The position numbers were made by a program, and so were the translations under genes. Below the pieces are notes generated by a model. That model was given only the letters and a program-made list of their open reading frames with translations, searched no databases and was not told where the DNA came from. A stretch of DNA of 64,000 nucleotides. Source: Siphonodentalium dalli (lineage: Eukaryota > Mollusca > Scaphopoda > Gadilida > Siphonodentaliidae). The DNA lies in contig CP136064.1 of the NCBI GenBank assembly GCA_032622095.1, forward strand, positions 193,407,948 through 193,471,947, written 5' to 3'. Of this stretch, positions 24,685-36,460 are shown in pieces (the stretch's first letter is position 1; each line of letters begins with the position of its first letter).

Positions 24685-24742
24685 CTATACCATTACAATG
24701 TATAATTTTATAACTGAATGGGAGAATACATTTAGTGGAGTC

Positions 24743-25545
24743 CCTTAGGGTTTTAATCGTGACTTTAAAGATATGTTGCTTATTCATAGGGAAAACTTTT
24801 TGGAGGGGGTGCCCGGGTGGGGGGGGGGGGGGGTCATGTGTCTTAGTAAAATCAGGTTTCCATGGCAACGGCATCAAATATTTGGAGAAAAATTGAAAAA
24901 GGCCACTGTTGAGAACCAACGAGCCTTGTGTTTGAAGAAATTATGTTAACTCATAGTGCCAATAATGGTCCATCAAACCACTGAGCCACTATGACACATA
25001 GGGTCAAGGTCAATTACTAATGTCAAGGTCGTTGAAATAATTTGATATTTTGGTCTATTTTTTATATTGGTCTCATATTCCGTTACCCCTAGTGCCTTAG
25101 TCATAGATGCAATCCCCACCATAAAAAGTAGGGTGTAATCACAGTGTTCAATTTGATATATGAAGCATTTGGTATACTTCAGTAACTGTCAACACGTGAC
25201 AGTATTTATTTGATGCATAGTCACATTTTAAGCATTAGTTTTTATAGTATATGTGGCAGTACATCAGTCACGATGCATTACCCTTAATAGACCATCAGTC
25301 CAAATAAATTTTGTGACTTTAGTAACTAGAGCATGACACTTCACCATATGTGTTGCTTAGTTATAGTGGAAACGTTTTGGAGGGGGTGCCCAGGTGAGGG
25401 ATCATGCATCAGGATAAAATCTGGTTCCATGGCAACGGCATCAAATATATGGAGAAAAGTTGATAAAGCCCACTGTTGTAACCGGATGAGCCTTGTGTTT
25501 GTAGAAATGATGTGAACTCATAGTGCCATTAATGGTCCATAAAAA
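24743..25545 (+). repeat. Unknown interspersed repeat, one long and one truncated direct copy
   Basis: Copy 1 (about 24743-25311) starts GTGACTTTA and includes TTTTGGAGGGGGTGCC, CCATGGCAACGGCATCAAAT and CTCATAGTGCCAATAATGG. Copy 2 (about 25312-25545) repeats the same start and landmarks and stops after AATGGTCCAT. A G homopolymer lies near 24820-24833 in copy 1. No protein-coding signature. Confidence 0.7.
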
Positions 25546-26172
25546 GTTTCCACTAAAACAAAGCTACATATATGTGAAGTATCGAGCTTTAGTTACTAAA
25601 GTCACAAAATCGTGTTTGTTTTGATCTGATGGTATCTTGACGGTAATGTATCTTGACTTATGTTATTGCTACAAATGTTATAAAAATTAGTACTTAAAAT
25701 GTGATTATGTACAAATGTAATGTTGTGACATTTTGACATTGATCATCTTATATCAAGTGTGTCATATATCATTGAACATGGTGATGGGGCCCTAATTGTT
25801 TTGCATTATGACTAAGCCACTAGGGGTAGCGAAATATGAGACAATTAATAAACAATGGACCAAAATATGACATTTGTCCAATAACCTTGACCTTAGCAAT
25901 TGACATTGACCCTATATGTCCTAGTGGCCCAGTCAGTTTGATGCACTATTGATGGCACAGTGAGTTAACATCATTTCTTTTAATACAGGGCTCATATATT
26001 CTCAAAAGTGGGCTTCTTCAACTTTTCTCGAAATATTTTATGCCGTTGTCATGGAAACATGATTTTATCCCGACACATGTCCTCCCACCCGGGCACCCCC
26101 CTCCAAAAAGTTTTCCTTATAACTAAGCAACATATATTTGAAGTGTCATGCTTTAATCACTAAAGTCACAAT
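25546..26172 (-). repeat. Unknown interspersed repeat, inverted copy
   Basis: Reverse-oriented copy of the repeat at 24743, ending CACTAAAGTCACAATATGG at its outer edge, and including GCACCCCCCTCCAAAAAG and TGCCGTTGTCATGGAAAC. Together with the direct copies it forms a large imperfect inverted repeat across 24743-26172. ACCTTGACCTT and AGGTCAAGGTCA motifs sit at equivalent positions. Confidence 0.7.
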
Positions 26173-26511
26173 ATGGACAGTTTTTGGGCCAAAGGGACGT
26201 ACCCCACTACATTTAGTATGGAAAGGGTTAAATGGTGCAACAATGTTTATAATGCGGAGTTATGTTTAAACTTAACCAGGCCATCATAATATAAATCGTG
26301 ATCCATTCAATGGTGTGTAAACTGGTATCCTCCTTCGTGTACGGATATTACATGTATTTCATGTTGTACAATTAGATTTGGAAGTAAATATGTTCAAAAT
26401 AATAGTTTATATCTGATTACAAACTTCTACATCGGAATGGTTTTCAAAAACAAATAATCGTTTAGTGTGTAATTCGAGTAACATTAACGGGATTCGAACT
26501 AACATCAGGAA

Positions 26512-26728
26512 TACAGTAATGCCCTAAATAATCGACTCCTTAACCACAGCAGAATTATAGGTAATTTTTCAAGATTTAGTTGGAAATATAGCTTGTTGCC
26601 ATTCATCGGAAAGCTCTCAGTGAGAGCTTTCCAAGGAATGGCAACAAGCCATATTTCCGACTAAATCCTGAAAAATTACCCATAATTCTGCTGTGGTTAA
26701 GGAGTCGATTATGTAGGGCATTACTTTA
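26512..26728. mobile_element. Palindromic TA-flanked MITE, full length (copy 3)
   Basis: A 217-bp near-perfect palindrome from TACAGTAATGCCC to GGGCATTACTTTA. The arms carry CGACTCCTTAACCACAGCAG, GATTTAGT and GGCAACAAGCC. The loop is CAGTGAGAG. This is the best reference copy for the family. Confidence 0.9.
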
Positions 26729-28214
26729 CCGTAAATTAAGATTTAATGCCAGATTTAATGAATAGTCTGAATAAGACTGAATATATATATACCGCAATAT
26801 ATATATGCAAAATAGCTATGTAATGCATAGTTATTGCATGCACATCTACATAATGATGGCACAATAGATTGGTTTCACAATCAAAATGGTAATAACTAGG
26901 CAATGTTCCCAGATTGTCTACAAAACTATACCGATGACAGTAAGCAGTGACTTGAAACATATTTTATTTGTATAAAGCAAAAGGGATTGGGGCACAAGTT
27001 TTTCAACTTATGAAGCCCATCTCACAATACAAACATTAAGCACATACATGTTAACAATGTGATAGCTGAACACATTTATATGCATGAATTGTGGTATTAT
27101 GGTACTTTCTGCAGACTTTGTAATGCCTCCAGAGCTCATTGCTATGGGTCATTGTTGATTTGCTAGCCCGGTTTGATGGAGTTTGTGCGGTTGTTAGTTT
27201 CATTTCAACTGATATCATTGCATGGTTCAGAAACAAACCCTGATTTTTTTTGGAGAGGGAGTATGTTCATCATATGTGTTAGGCAATTGGTATACTGCTT
27301 CTATTGAATGCAATATATACGGTAGATCAATAACAAAGAACTGATGGTTGAGTTTGGGGGTGCCTACTATCATAATTGTGTTGCTACGTGCATGGAAGCA
27401 GGATATCAAACTAGCAGGTTGCGACGCTGTCATTCAAAAGAATACGTCTATAAACCCTCGTACATACCTTACTTTTCATTTAGGATTGGATTGCGGTCAT
27501 TCATATAGGCATCGAGTAAACGTCTATACACGTTAAATTAAATTTTCCGAGTCACGTCATTGGCAATCGTATCAAACCAATGCTTCAGAATTTCAAAATG
27601 ATAAGATATCAACTTTATAATGGTTAGCAAACTCTGTTCGTGAATTTCCGTCAACATAGTTCCGACAAATCACGTGTTCAAAGTACCAGGCTCTTTGTCT
27701 TGAAATTGTCATAATCAACATAATGTAAATCAAGATTCAATTTTACGGCACTCGTGGTCGTGTAGTAGCTAATAGTCATGCGCTTTGTTGTCAAATTCTG
27801 TTCCGATACATCGGTATTTGCACGTAGTGTGTGGTGGTCATATGACGTCAATACATAACGGTGCTGTTACCTATCGTTAATAGACTGTTTTCACCAAATT
27901 ATTAGGGGTCCAAATCTATATCTACTGATTTGAATAGATGCTATTTTCCAGTTGGGCATGTGTCGGTTTGTATCATAATGTCACATAACTGACAATGAGG
28001 GGACACCTTCCGACTCAGGGGTTTCAATCCCTAATTAATCCCGCTATTGTTTACGATGTTGGTAGGTCCTGTCGATCTAGCTTTAATGTTGATGGGTCAA
28101 AAATGACGCTTTTAAGAAATTTCGTAAGTTGTCATTTTAGAGGTTTTTGACTAATCCGAACGATTCGAAGAAAAGCTATTACCTGTATAAAAACCATTCA
28201 AGACACATATATGA
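26729..28214. other. Gene-free stretch
   Basis: No supported gene, RNA or repeat recognised. Confidence 0.5.
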
Positions 28215-28680
28215 GGAGCGGATAGCTCAGTTGGTTTGTGGGCCGACCTCTGAGCTACACCTTCGACACGGTCGAGGGTTCAAATCCGACAAAATATCGG
28301 TCGGACTTTGTGTCGCCATCTGTATTCCCAGTACCATGGGCATCACAAATCAATCATCGATCAGTGATCTGAGAAAGATTCCAGAAGCCAAAGAGTCTCA
28401 GACAAAATTTGAAAAAAAATGCGTACTGGACTAACTTCGTACCTCTGCTCCTCTCGTAATGTCGTGACCAGGGATGACACTACGCTTGGCACACCGTCGG
28501 ATTGGGAGCCGACTCTAATGGCTGTCCCGTGTGCAACAATGTGCGCACGTTAAAGATCCCTACCGTGGCGAAGAAGTCACGGGTTCGGCAAAAACTTCCT
28601 GGAAAAATTATGGATCTACTCGATCCCGTCCTGTAAAAGCCAGCCTTGGTCACTAGGACGTAACAACTACATATACATAT
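28215..28680 (+). mobile_element. tRNA-derived SINE
   Basis: The head contains a perfect polymerase III box A (TAGCTCAGTTGG, 28223-28234) and box B (GGTTCAAATCC, 28277-28287) at tRNA spacing. The arms do not fold into a proper cloverleaf, so this is a SINE head and not a working tRNA gene. A body of about 380 bp follows with GCACACCGTCGGATTGGGAG, GTGCGCACGTTAAAGATCCC and AAGTCACGGGTTCGGC. I recall CACGTTAAAGATCCC-type blocks from SINE and LINE tails of marine invertebrates. The 3' end runs straight into a truncated LINE at about 28683 without a clear A tail. Confidence 0.8.
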
Positions 28681-28682
28681 AT

Positions 28683-30030
28683 TAGTGCCTCAAGGGTCCA
28701 TACTCGGCCCTCTTCTCTTTCACGTGTACGTAAACGACATAGTCGATGGAATTACATGCAACATACGTTTATTTGCTGATGATACATCACTTTATATTGC
28801 TATAGAAGATCCCATAATTGCTGCAGATGTGATAAATTCAGACCTAAACAAAATATTCAACTGGTCGAAAACCTGGGCAGTTAAATTTAACCCATTGAAA
28901 ACAGAATCCTTGCTTGTATCGTGGAAACAAATATCCATACACCAACCAGTATTAAACATGGCCAACGAGAGTATAGATGAGGTGGAAACACATAAACATT
29001 TGGGTCTGACATTCAACCGGCAGGGGAAATGGAAAGACCATATAGAAGATATTGAAAATCGAGCGACCAAAAGAATGTACATACTGAGGAAATATATATT
29101 TATCCTTGACAGAAGAACTTTAGAAAGAATCTATTTGTCCTATATTCGACCTGTCTTGGAATATGCTTCCCCAGTATGGGATAACAGTACAGGCGAAGAA
29201 GCCGATTCTTTAGAAGATGTTCAATACGAAGCAGCTAGACTAGTAACCGGTGGGACTAGAAGTTGTAATAAAGACATAGTTCTCCAAGAAATTGGTTGGG
29301 ACACATTATCAAAACGGAGAGAACATTCTAAACTTGTACTATATTTTAAAATGACGAAAAAACTAACTCCCCCCTTACTTATACAATGCTGTTCCGAATA
29401 AAGTATCGCGCACAAGTGGGTATGACACGAGATCAGATGACCTTAGAGTACCTTTCTGCAACTCAGTTACTTATCAGAAATCCTTTCTTCCACGATCAAT
29501 CAATCTCTGGAACAAGTTAAAACCAGAAGCGAGGAACTGTGAAACACTGCAGACTTTAAAGTTTTTCTGAATAGCGGTACCAAAGAACGTCCTCGATAGC
29601 TGGAATTTACATATACGAGAGCAAGCCATATATACCATTGTCGACTAAGACTGGAATGCAGTAATTTAAATCATGATCTTCACAGCAATCATTTGAGAGA
29701 TAATCCGTTATGTATATGCGGTGCCGAAGAAACAGCAGAACATTTTCTTTTTTATTGTCGCAGGTTCTCTGTTGAAAGAAATAGGTGCTTCGCAGGGTTC
29801 ATAACCCGACCAGGCATAGCAACCCTGCTACATGGAAACAGCGAAGTATCACTGGAAGAGAATATAGATATATTTATGAGGGCTCAAAATTTATATTGTT
29901 GTCTAAACGATTCTCAAATTGAACTTTACCTAAGCCGCTCTCCGTATAAATACGTATAAATAAGTTTAAATAAGTTTAAATAAGTATAAATAAGTATAAA
30001 TAAATACAAATAAATACAAATAAATAAATG
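28683..30030 (+). mobile_element. 5'-truncated non-LTR retrotransposon (LINE), broken reverse transcriptase
   Basis: The first open segment (28685-29401) begins inside the reverse transcriptase palm. PQGSILGPLLF is at residues 2-12 and the catalytic FADD at residues 30-33, followed by FNWSKTWAVKFNPLKTE and the thumb block SYIRPVLEYASPVWD. A frameshift just before the stop at 29401 continues into a segment with YNAVP and SINLWNKL that ends at 29570. A third segment ends with the zinc-knuckle-like LRDNPLCICGAEETAEHFLF (29693-29959). The N-terminal endonuclease and the start of the reverse transcriptase are absent. A 3' tail of TAAATAAGTA-type repeats follows at 29958-30030. The architecture fits Jockey/I/RTE-like LINEs. 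Non-functional, from the truncation and at least two frameshifts. Confidence 0.9.
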
Positions 30031-30844
30031 GTAATCCCTGCTCATACACGAAACAAGGCGATTGTACAAATGCCCATTATCACATAGAAGTGACTAAATA
30101 TACAGCACAACTCAGAAAACTAGAAAATATCTCTTATCTTCTATTCTGTCTTCGGGCATGATAACATATAGAGCTGCTCGTAATATGTATATAAATACGA
30201 TGCACCACTCTTGTCGTATCGATCTTGAAACGTTAATTATGCTATGCTTATTGTAAACTGATCGAGTGGGGTCAATGGTCAGGTCACAAACAAACAAACA
30301 GGTAGTAACAATTCAGTTCAACTGATGCGTGGACTGCCCATCAGTGACCCATTATTATGGATTACTGTTGGACAGTCTATGCCCCAGACGGCTGACAATG
30401 ATAATAATAAGATAGTAAAATTTAACTGAACAAAAACAAATCTAACTGGGAAAAGAACATTATGAAAAAGCAATAAAGACACCACCACATGTATATGACA
30501 AAGATGGGGAAATGGCTAATATAAGCATCACACTTTCTGCCAAATCCCATTCTCTAAAAATAATTGTCTTTATATATATTATACAACTCTGTTAATTAAT
30601 GTGCATGATTTAGAGAAATAAATATGTTTACACCAGATACATATATATATTTAAAAATGCTTATAATGCCTATAATGCCTTTGTAGGGGGTCGTCCCGTT
30701 TTGCAGACACCTATTGTTTTCGGTAGGTTAGGGTAAAGGTGTGAATAATCCTCTTAATGACTACTTAGGCCTTTCCTAGTTTGTTTGATTGGATTCGGTT
30801 TTTTTCTGCCCTTTTTATTATGAGAAAGAACCGAGGTTTGGGTT
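30031..30844. other. Gene-free stretch
   Basis: No gene recognised; ends at the 3' end of the minus-strand LINE. Confidence 0.45.
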
Positions 30845-31490
30845 GAATTTATGACTGTTTATTAGTTATGGATAATATAAAATACATGCAAATAATATGA
30901 CAAAAACATGAGGTACAAACATTAACGAATTAGAAACTTATAAATGACAACAACATGCTCAATGACCGCATAACTTGGCCATCTCATCCAGGAAATATAC
31001 TTCATCTATCTCGCCTGCAACACTATCTTGAAATGACGTCTGGAATTTTCTAAGGCACGATACTTTCTCTTCTGTGGGGTCACTCATAAAATAATGTTCT
31101 GTATCTTCATATATGTTCCCACAAATACGTTTTGGATCATCAGTCAGGAATCGCTCAAACTTATATGCTTTTAAATCACTACATCCAAGGGGTATTCTCG
31201 CATGCACTATCTGTGTGAGACTGTGTCTCACGTTTTCCTTCATAAAACAAACTGGGATAATTGGATCACCCCGTTTCAGAGTGCATTTCAACAACGAAAT
31301 TTATTTTGATATTCCTCATCTAAACAGTTCCATAATACAGGACCTGATTGAAAGAATGAGTTCAAGAAACTTTTTATCGGATTTTGAGAGTATACCCAGC
31401 TCAAATCATTTGCTGTTCTCATTTCGTAGTCACTAATATCTGATACCCGTCTTGGAATTTGAATATAGTTTTGATAGTTGGTGTGGTTTT
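30845..31490 (-). mobile_element. LINE 3' end, degenerate (minus strand)
   Basis: Two open segments in different frames. The upstream one (about 31488-31280) includes PRRVSDISDYEMRTANDLSW and LWNCLDEEYQN. The downstream one (31294-30959) includes HARIPLGCSDLKAYKFERFL and CGNIYEDTEHYFM. These match the C-terminal end of non-LTR retrotransposon polyproteins, where a CxC...H...C knuckle lies near the terminus. About 110 bp of AT-rich 3' untranslated sequence follows, with an AATAAA signal at 30858-30863 on the minus strand. It differs from the LINE at 28683 and points the other way. Confidence 0.7.
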
Positions 31491-32168
31491 AGCCAAAATC
31501 GATTATTGGAACCTTAGCTTTACACTAGTATAGTCTATATTGGTATTTTAGTATTTTTTTGTCAAACTCCGCCGAGATCTGATCTTTATTTGTTGCCGTC
31601 GTAGATGAGATGCCTGTCGCCCCCCCCCCCCTTTTGTTTTTTTTTGTTTGGCCCCCTGTCGTTTGGATTTTTTTTAAAAATAAAAACGATGTTTTATCTA
31701 GAGAATTTGCCATTTTGATTTATGAAAGATTGTCCACAGTCCAGTCCTTATATACAAAAAAATATTCACGATGAACACTAGTTAGTGTAACTTACAAGTG
31801 ACAACAGTATAAACACGTTTAAGGTGACCTGGACACAACACTTAACTTGGATCGGCCTAATTGCCAGCGTTGTAACAACACAGCCGGTCGCACCTTGAGT
31901 TAATCCCCTGCCGCATGTCTGCAAAGTGAGACCAACCCATTTGTAGTTGCAAGCGACCATAATATTATGATCGTTTTTCAGCCACCACAGCAGCCATTAT
32001 TGCAATATTTTAGAATAATTATCTTCTTGTATGTTCCATGCAGACACTGGATTCTCTTCGTATATCTTGTATGTATTAGTCAAATATCGCGAAAATGATA
32101 ATTTGAGAAAAAGAACGGCATTTTGAATTAACAACATCCCTTTGACATAACACCACCACAGCTAGACC
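31491..32168. other. Gene-free stretch
   Basis: Contains a C tract at 31620-31630 beside a T-rich run. No gene. Confidence 0.5.
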
Positions 32169-34494
32169 AACAGGACGGGTGTGACTAAACACCGCCCGGA
32201 CCAGCCCGGACCAGCCCGGACCAGCCCAGCCCGGACCAGCCCGGACCCCCCATATGGACTATATGAGTGATTTTAAGGGCAATATAAGTGCAGGGGTGTC
32301 ATGGAAACCCACTCAGGGTCGCTATTAACCCTCAAAATGCCGGCATCGGCGAAAATTTTCGCCGCGAAATGAAGCTAACACCCCGGACCACCCCTGCTGC
32401 GTCCAGGTGTGATTTTAGTATTCATATCTGTGCGAGGGTGTTAATGAAACCCAAATACGCACGGAGAGTGGTCAAGGTCAAACGGAAGTGCCGCTTATTA
32501 ACCCCTAAACTTCCAGGATTCATCCAGAATTACAAAATTGCGCCCCCAATAAACAAACTCACAGCCCGGACCCCCTTAATGTCCTCGTACTTCTAATAAC
32601 TCTTTACATATGTGTTGTGGAACTACCCTCGACTACACTCATGAAGATACAAGGGCGAGTCGCCCACAAATGCCTGGCAATTAACCCCCAAAATGCCGCC
32701 ATCGACTATTATGTTTACCCATAACGACGCTGACAGCCCGGACCAGCCGGACCATCCCGGTCCAACCCGGACCCCCCCCATATGGACTATATGAGTGACT
32801 TTAAGGCCAATATAAGTGCAGGGGTGTCACGGAAACACACTCAGGGTCGCTATTAACCCTCAAAATGCCGGCCTCGGCGAAAATGTTCGCCGCGAAATGA
32901 AGCTAACAGCCCGGACCGTCCAGGTGTGATTTTAGTATCCATATCTGTGCGAGGGTGTTAATGAAACCCAAATACGCGCGGAGAGTGGTCAAGGTCAAAC
33001 GGAAGTGCCGTTTATTAACCCCTAAACTTCCCAGATTCATCCCGAATTACAAAATTGCGCCCCCAATAAACAAACTCACAGCCCGGACCCTCTTAATGTC
33101 CTCGTACTTCTAATAACTCCTTACATATGTGTTGTGGAACTACCCTCGACTACACTCACGAAGATACAAGGGCGAGTCGCCCACAAATGCCTGGCAATTA
33201 ACCCCCAAAATGCCGCCATCGACTATTATGTTTACCCATAACGACGCTGACAGCCTGGACCAGCCCGGACCATCCCGGTCCAACCCGGACTCCCCCCATA
33301 TGGAATATATGAGTGATTTTAAGGCCAATATAAGTGCAGGGGTGTCATGGAAACACACTCAGGGTCGCTATTAACCCTCAAAATGCCGGCATCGGCGAAA
33401 ATGTTCGCCGCGAAATGAAGCTAACAGCCCGGACCGCTCCTGCTGCGTCCAGGTGTGATTTTAGTATCCATATCTGTGCGAGGGTGTTAATCAAACCCAA
33501 ATACGCGCGGAGAGTGGTCAAGGTCAAACGGAAGTGCCGTTTATTAACCCCTAAACTTTCCAGATTCATCCATAATTACAAAATTGCGCCCCCAATAAAC
33601 AAACTCACAGCCCGGACCCTCTTAATGTCCTCGTACTTCTAATAACTCCTTACATATGTGTTGTGGAACTACCCTCGACTACACTCACGAAGATACAAGG
33701 GCGAGTCGCCCACACATGCCTGGCAATTAACCCCCGGACCAGCCCGGACCATCCCGGTCCAGTCCGGACCCCCCATATGGACAATATGAGTGATTTTAAG
33801 GCCAATATAAGTACAGGGGTGTCATGGAAACACACTCAGGGTCGCTGTTAACCCTCAAATGCCGGCATCGGCGAAAATGTTCGCCGCGAAATGAAGCTAA
33901 CGGCAGCCCGAACCGCCCCTGCTGTCAGCGTCGTTATGGGTAAACATACTAGTCGATGGCGGCATTTTGGGGGTTAATTGCCAGGCTTTTGTGGGCGAAT
34001 CGCCCTTGTATCTCCGTGAGTGTAGTCCAGGGTAGTTCCACAACACATATGTAAGGAGTTATTAGAAGTACGAGGACATTAAGAGGGTCCGGGCTGTGAG
34101 TTTGTTTATTGGGGGCGCAATTTTGTAATTCTGGCTGAATCTGGGAAGTTTAGGGGTTAATAAGCGGCACTTCCGTTTGACATTGACCACTCTCCGTGCG
34201 TATTTGGGTTTCATTAACACCCTCGCACAGATATGAATACTAAAATCACACCTGGACGCAGCAGGGGCGGTCCGGGCTGTTAGTTTCATTTCGCGGCGAA
34301 AATTTTCTCCGATGCCGGCATTTTGAGGGTTAATAGCGACCCTGAGTGGGTTTCCATGACACCCCTGCACTTATATTGCCCTTATAATAACTCATATAGT
34401 CCATATGGGGGGTCCGGGCTGGCCCGGGCTGGCCCGGGCTGGTCCGGGCTGGTCCGGGCTGGTCCGGGCGGTGTTTAGTCACACCGAACAGGAC
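32169..34494. mobile_element. Foldback-like element with internal ~520-bp tandem units and 8-bp target duplication
   Basis: The element proper is 32177-34486, flanked on both sides by AACAGGAC (32169-32176 and 34487-34494). Its ends are inverted: GGGTGTGACTAAACACCGCC at left and the complement at right, each followed inward by several CCCGGACCAG minisatellite units. Inside are three to four direct copies of a ~520-bp unit (phases at about 32290, 32818, 33336 and a shortened one at 33819), then a switch near 33924 to one inverted unit. An 8-bp duplication fits hAT-like or other 8-bp-TSD transposases; long repetitive inverted ends define foldback elements. The 102-codon frame starting at GTG recurs in the copies but has no ATG and is probably incidental. 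Confidence 0.85.
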
Positions 34495-34732
34495 CAACCA
34501 ACATTATAGCAACTTGCACTTAAAGTGATAGTACTGTTATTTCTATATGAAATTATTCTGGTCCAGAATAATCGGATTGCCATGGTGGCGCGCGCACCAG
34601 CAAACCCAGGCCTTCATCGTAAATCGGTGTTTAGATATTGCAAGCATTGGTCGAAGGGTCAAGGGTCAGAAAGACCAGAATGCATCATCGATCTAAAAAT
34701 AATGCTGACGGACACGCATTAATAATATAAAA
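34495..34732. other. Short spacer upstream of the cysteine-rich exon
   Basis: No gene. It contains ATGGTGGCGCGCGCACCAGC, locally GC-rich, about 150 bp upstream of the exon start. This is where a promoter would be expected, but no TATA or initiator element is convincing. Confidence 0.3.
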
Positions 34733-35037
34733 ATGGCGGAACGTTTAAAAAATAGATTTGGAAGCGATCCGGGGGCTGTTAATTGTTCATGCGGGAATGT
34801 ATGCGCGTGGAGGAAGTCGGCCACGTCTCGTTCGTTGCGGACATCGTGTCCCTGTTTGGATGCGGGGACATTTTGCAGCAGAGGCTGCAAATGTGGAACC
34901 AGCAAAATGAGCTGTCAGAACCAGCCCAAGATTGGCAAGAAGAAAGGGTCGATTTTGTCGGCAGAACTTGGGTTGTCAAGTAGCGAAGACGATGCCGATG
35001 GTGAAAATGTCGAAGATGTCGTCGTGAAAAAAAAGAG
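34733..35037 (+). CDS. Cysteine-rich (CXC-like) protein, probable first coding exon
   Basis: ATG at 34733 in a good context (AAAATGG) opens a frame of 102 codons. Cysteines at residues 18, 20, 24, 39, 41, 48, 52, 54 and 61 form a CxC...CPC...C...CKC...C pattern ending SCQNQP, recalling the zinc-binding CXC/CRC domains of tesmin/TSO1-like and pre-SET proteins. It is followed by a basic, then acidic, serine-rich tail (SSSEDDADGEN). The frame meets a TAA inside AGAGGTAAAAAAT; AG|GTAAAA at 35037/35038 is a plausible splice donor, so the exon probably continues into an intron. A similar cysteine tail ends the pseudogene at 2764-5915, so the two may be related families. Function unknown; a DNA-binding role is inference. 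It could also be a transposon-derived orphan. Confidence 0.55.
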
Positions 35038-35514
35038 GTAAAAAATTGTATCACTCTTCGCTATAAAATTTAAATTGATATCCACAAAAATTCCAACAGG
35101 CAATATTAAAAAAAATAATTTAGGCCTTACTCTTGTCGTCTTGAAGTTGAAAGTCTCGTTATTCACCATTCAAATAGTACTAGCAGTATATGTAGCATGT
35201 GCAGTGTTGCTGTTAGTACTAGTAGGCCTACCAAAAATAATAATAACACTGTAATATATTTCATGACCATGATTGTGGAAAATTTTCCCAGATTGAATAA
35301 ATTACAGGCCCAAATAATAGTAGGGGTGGATTTTTTTTTACCACATTGAGTTTCCAAAAGTTATTCTCAGATGGGCTAGTTACTATCAACGGAAAATCAA
35401 ATATATAAGTTCTCTAATTGATTAACAGTATTTAATCTGCACAATACATGTAAGTCCATAATTTTGAGGCAAAGTTGATCGGAAGTGGGCAACTATGGGA
35501 GGCCCTTTTCACAT
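35038..35514. other. Possible intron / non-coding stretch
   Basis: AT-rich sequence downstream of the candidate donor at 35038. No further exon was recognised on the plus strand. Confidence 0.35.
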
Positions 35515-35671
35515 TTATTATTTATTTGCGCTTAAGCGCAAATCATTTGCGCTTAAGCATAAAACAATTTGCCCTTAAGCACAAATCATTTGCACTAAAG
35601 CGCAAATATGTGTCTATCAATTTATTTGCTCTTAAAGCGCAAATCATTTGCGGTTAAGCGCAAATACCTAG
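35515..35671. repeat. Palindromic TTAAGCGC array 1
   Basis: About six degenerate copies of ATTTGCGCTTAAGCGCAAAT, itself a perfect palindrome. The array is entered through TTTCACATTTATTATTTATT at 35507-35526. Confidence 0.8.
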
Positions 35672-35679
35672 CACTCCCT

Positions 35680-36460
35680 TACTTCCCTCTGATTGTGAAT
35701 GATTGAGTCCATCTCATAGTAAATTATGATGGGCCCATATTAATAGCCCCATACAGACTCGAAGTTGAAGAAAAAACATATATCCATGTCAGCATCTCTG
35801 TCCCTGGTGTCCCAGGAATTGGTGTCTCACTCCCAGAGCTCTAGTATATTTTATTAAAGGGATATCTCCTGCACAGATATATACCATTTCCATGGCCATA
35901 AAAAGGGAATTAAGGGTTACTACTATCTAACTTACCCATAAATTATTGGCATGACCTGGTGTATCAACTAGCAACACAAGAGGAGCATTGGGCTAATTTT
36001 AACCTGTTTTAATTAGCCTGAGTACTCAACAGTCAACTGTGAGTGTGTGTTCAACAAGGATAATACCTAATTACATATTATCAGCATCCATCTATCCAAA
36101 GAATTTATGTCTCCTTCCCGGAACTCTAGTAATTTTTTGTATGATGTTTTTTAATGTATTATTGCACAGATTTGGGCCCTTACTATGGTCATATACTATA
36201 GCATGCATGTGGTGTCACTGCATGAGGGCTTGCTTACCTCATATGGTTTACTTATTGACTTAAATCAGAGGAAATAACCCTATTTTCATATTATCAGCAT
36301 CCCTGTCAAAAAAGATTGGTGTCTCATTCCTGGAGCTTTGGTGTCTCAGTCCTCGAGCTCTAGTTGCACAAATCTATAGTATTGCCATGGTCATATAGTT
36401 CCACCGAGGGCTTGCTTCCCTCATATGGTGTGCCTGTATACTCGAAAATTGAGGAAAATC
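35680..36460 (+). repeat. Ancestral copy of the GATTGTGAATGATT repeat cluster
   Basis: Starts CTTCCCTCTGATTGTGAATG and includes CATCTCATAGTAAATTATGATG, the phrase TCACTCCCAGAGCTCTAGTA and GCACAGATATATACCATTTC. Further degraded units near 36095 and 36300 repeat the GAGCTCTAG and CTTGCTT.CCTCATATGGT phrases. This is the older relative of the tandem duplication at 37040-38455. Confidence 0.65.

Noticed and set aside
28215-28290. A functional tRNA gene
   Set aside because: Box A and box B are perfect but stems do not pair as a cloverleaf, and a SINE body follows.
32288-34370. A 102-codon frame recurring in the foldback units, as a possible conserved protein
   Set aside because: It starts with GTG, not ATG. 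The second unit has a deletion that breaks it, and it has no domain signature. It recurs because the DNA unit recurs.
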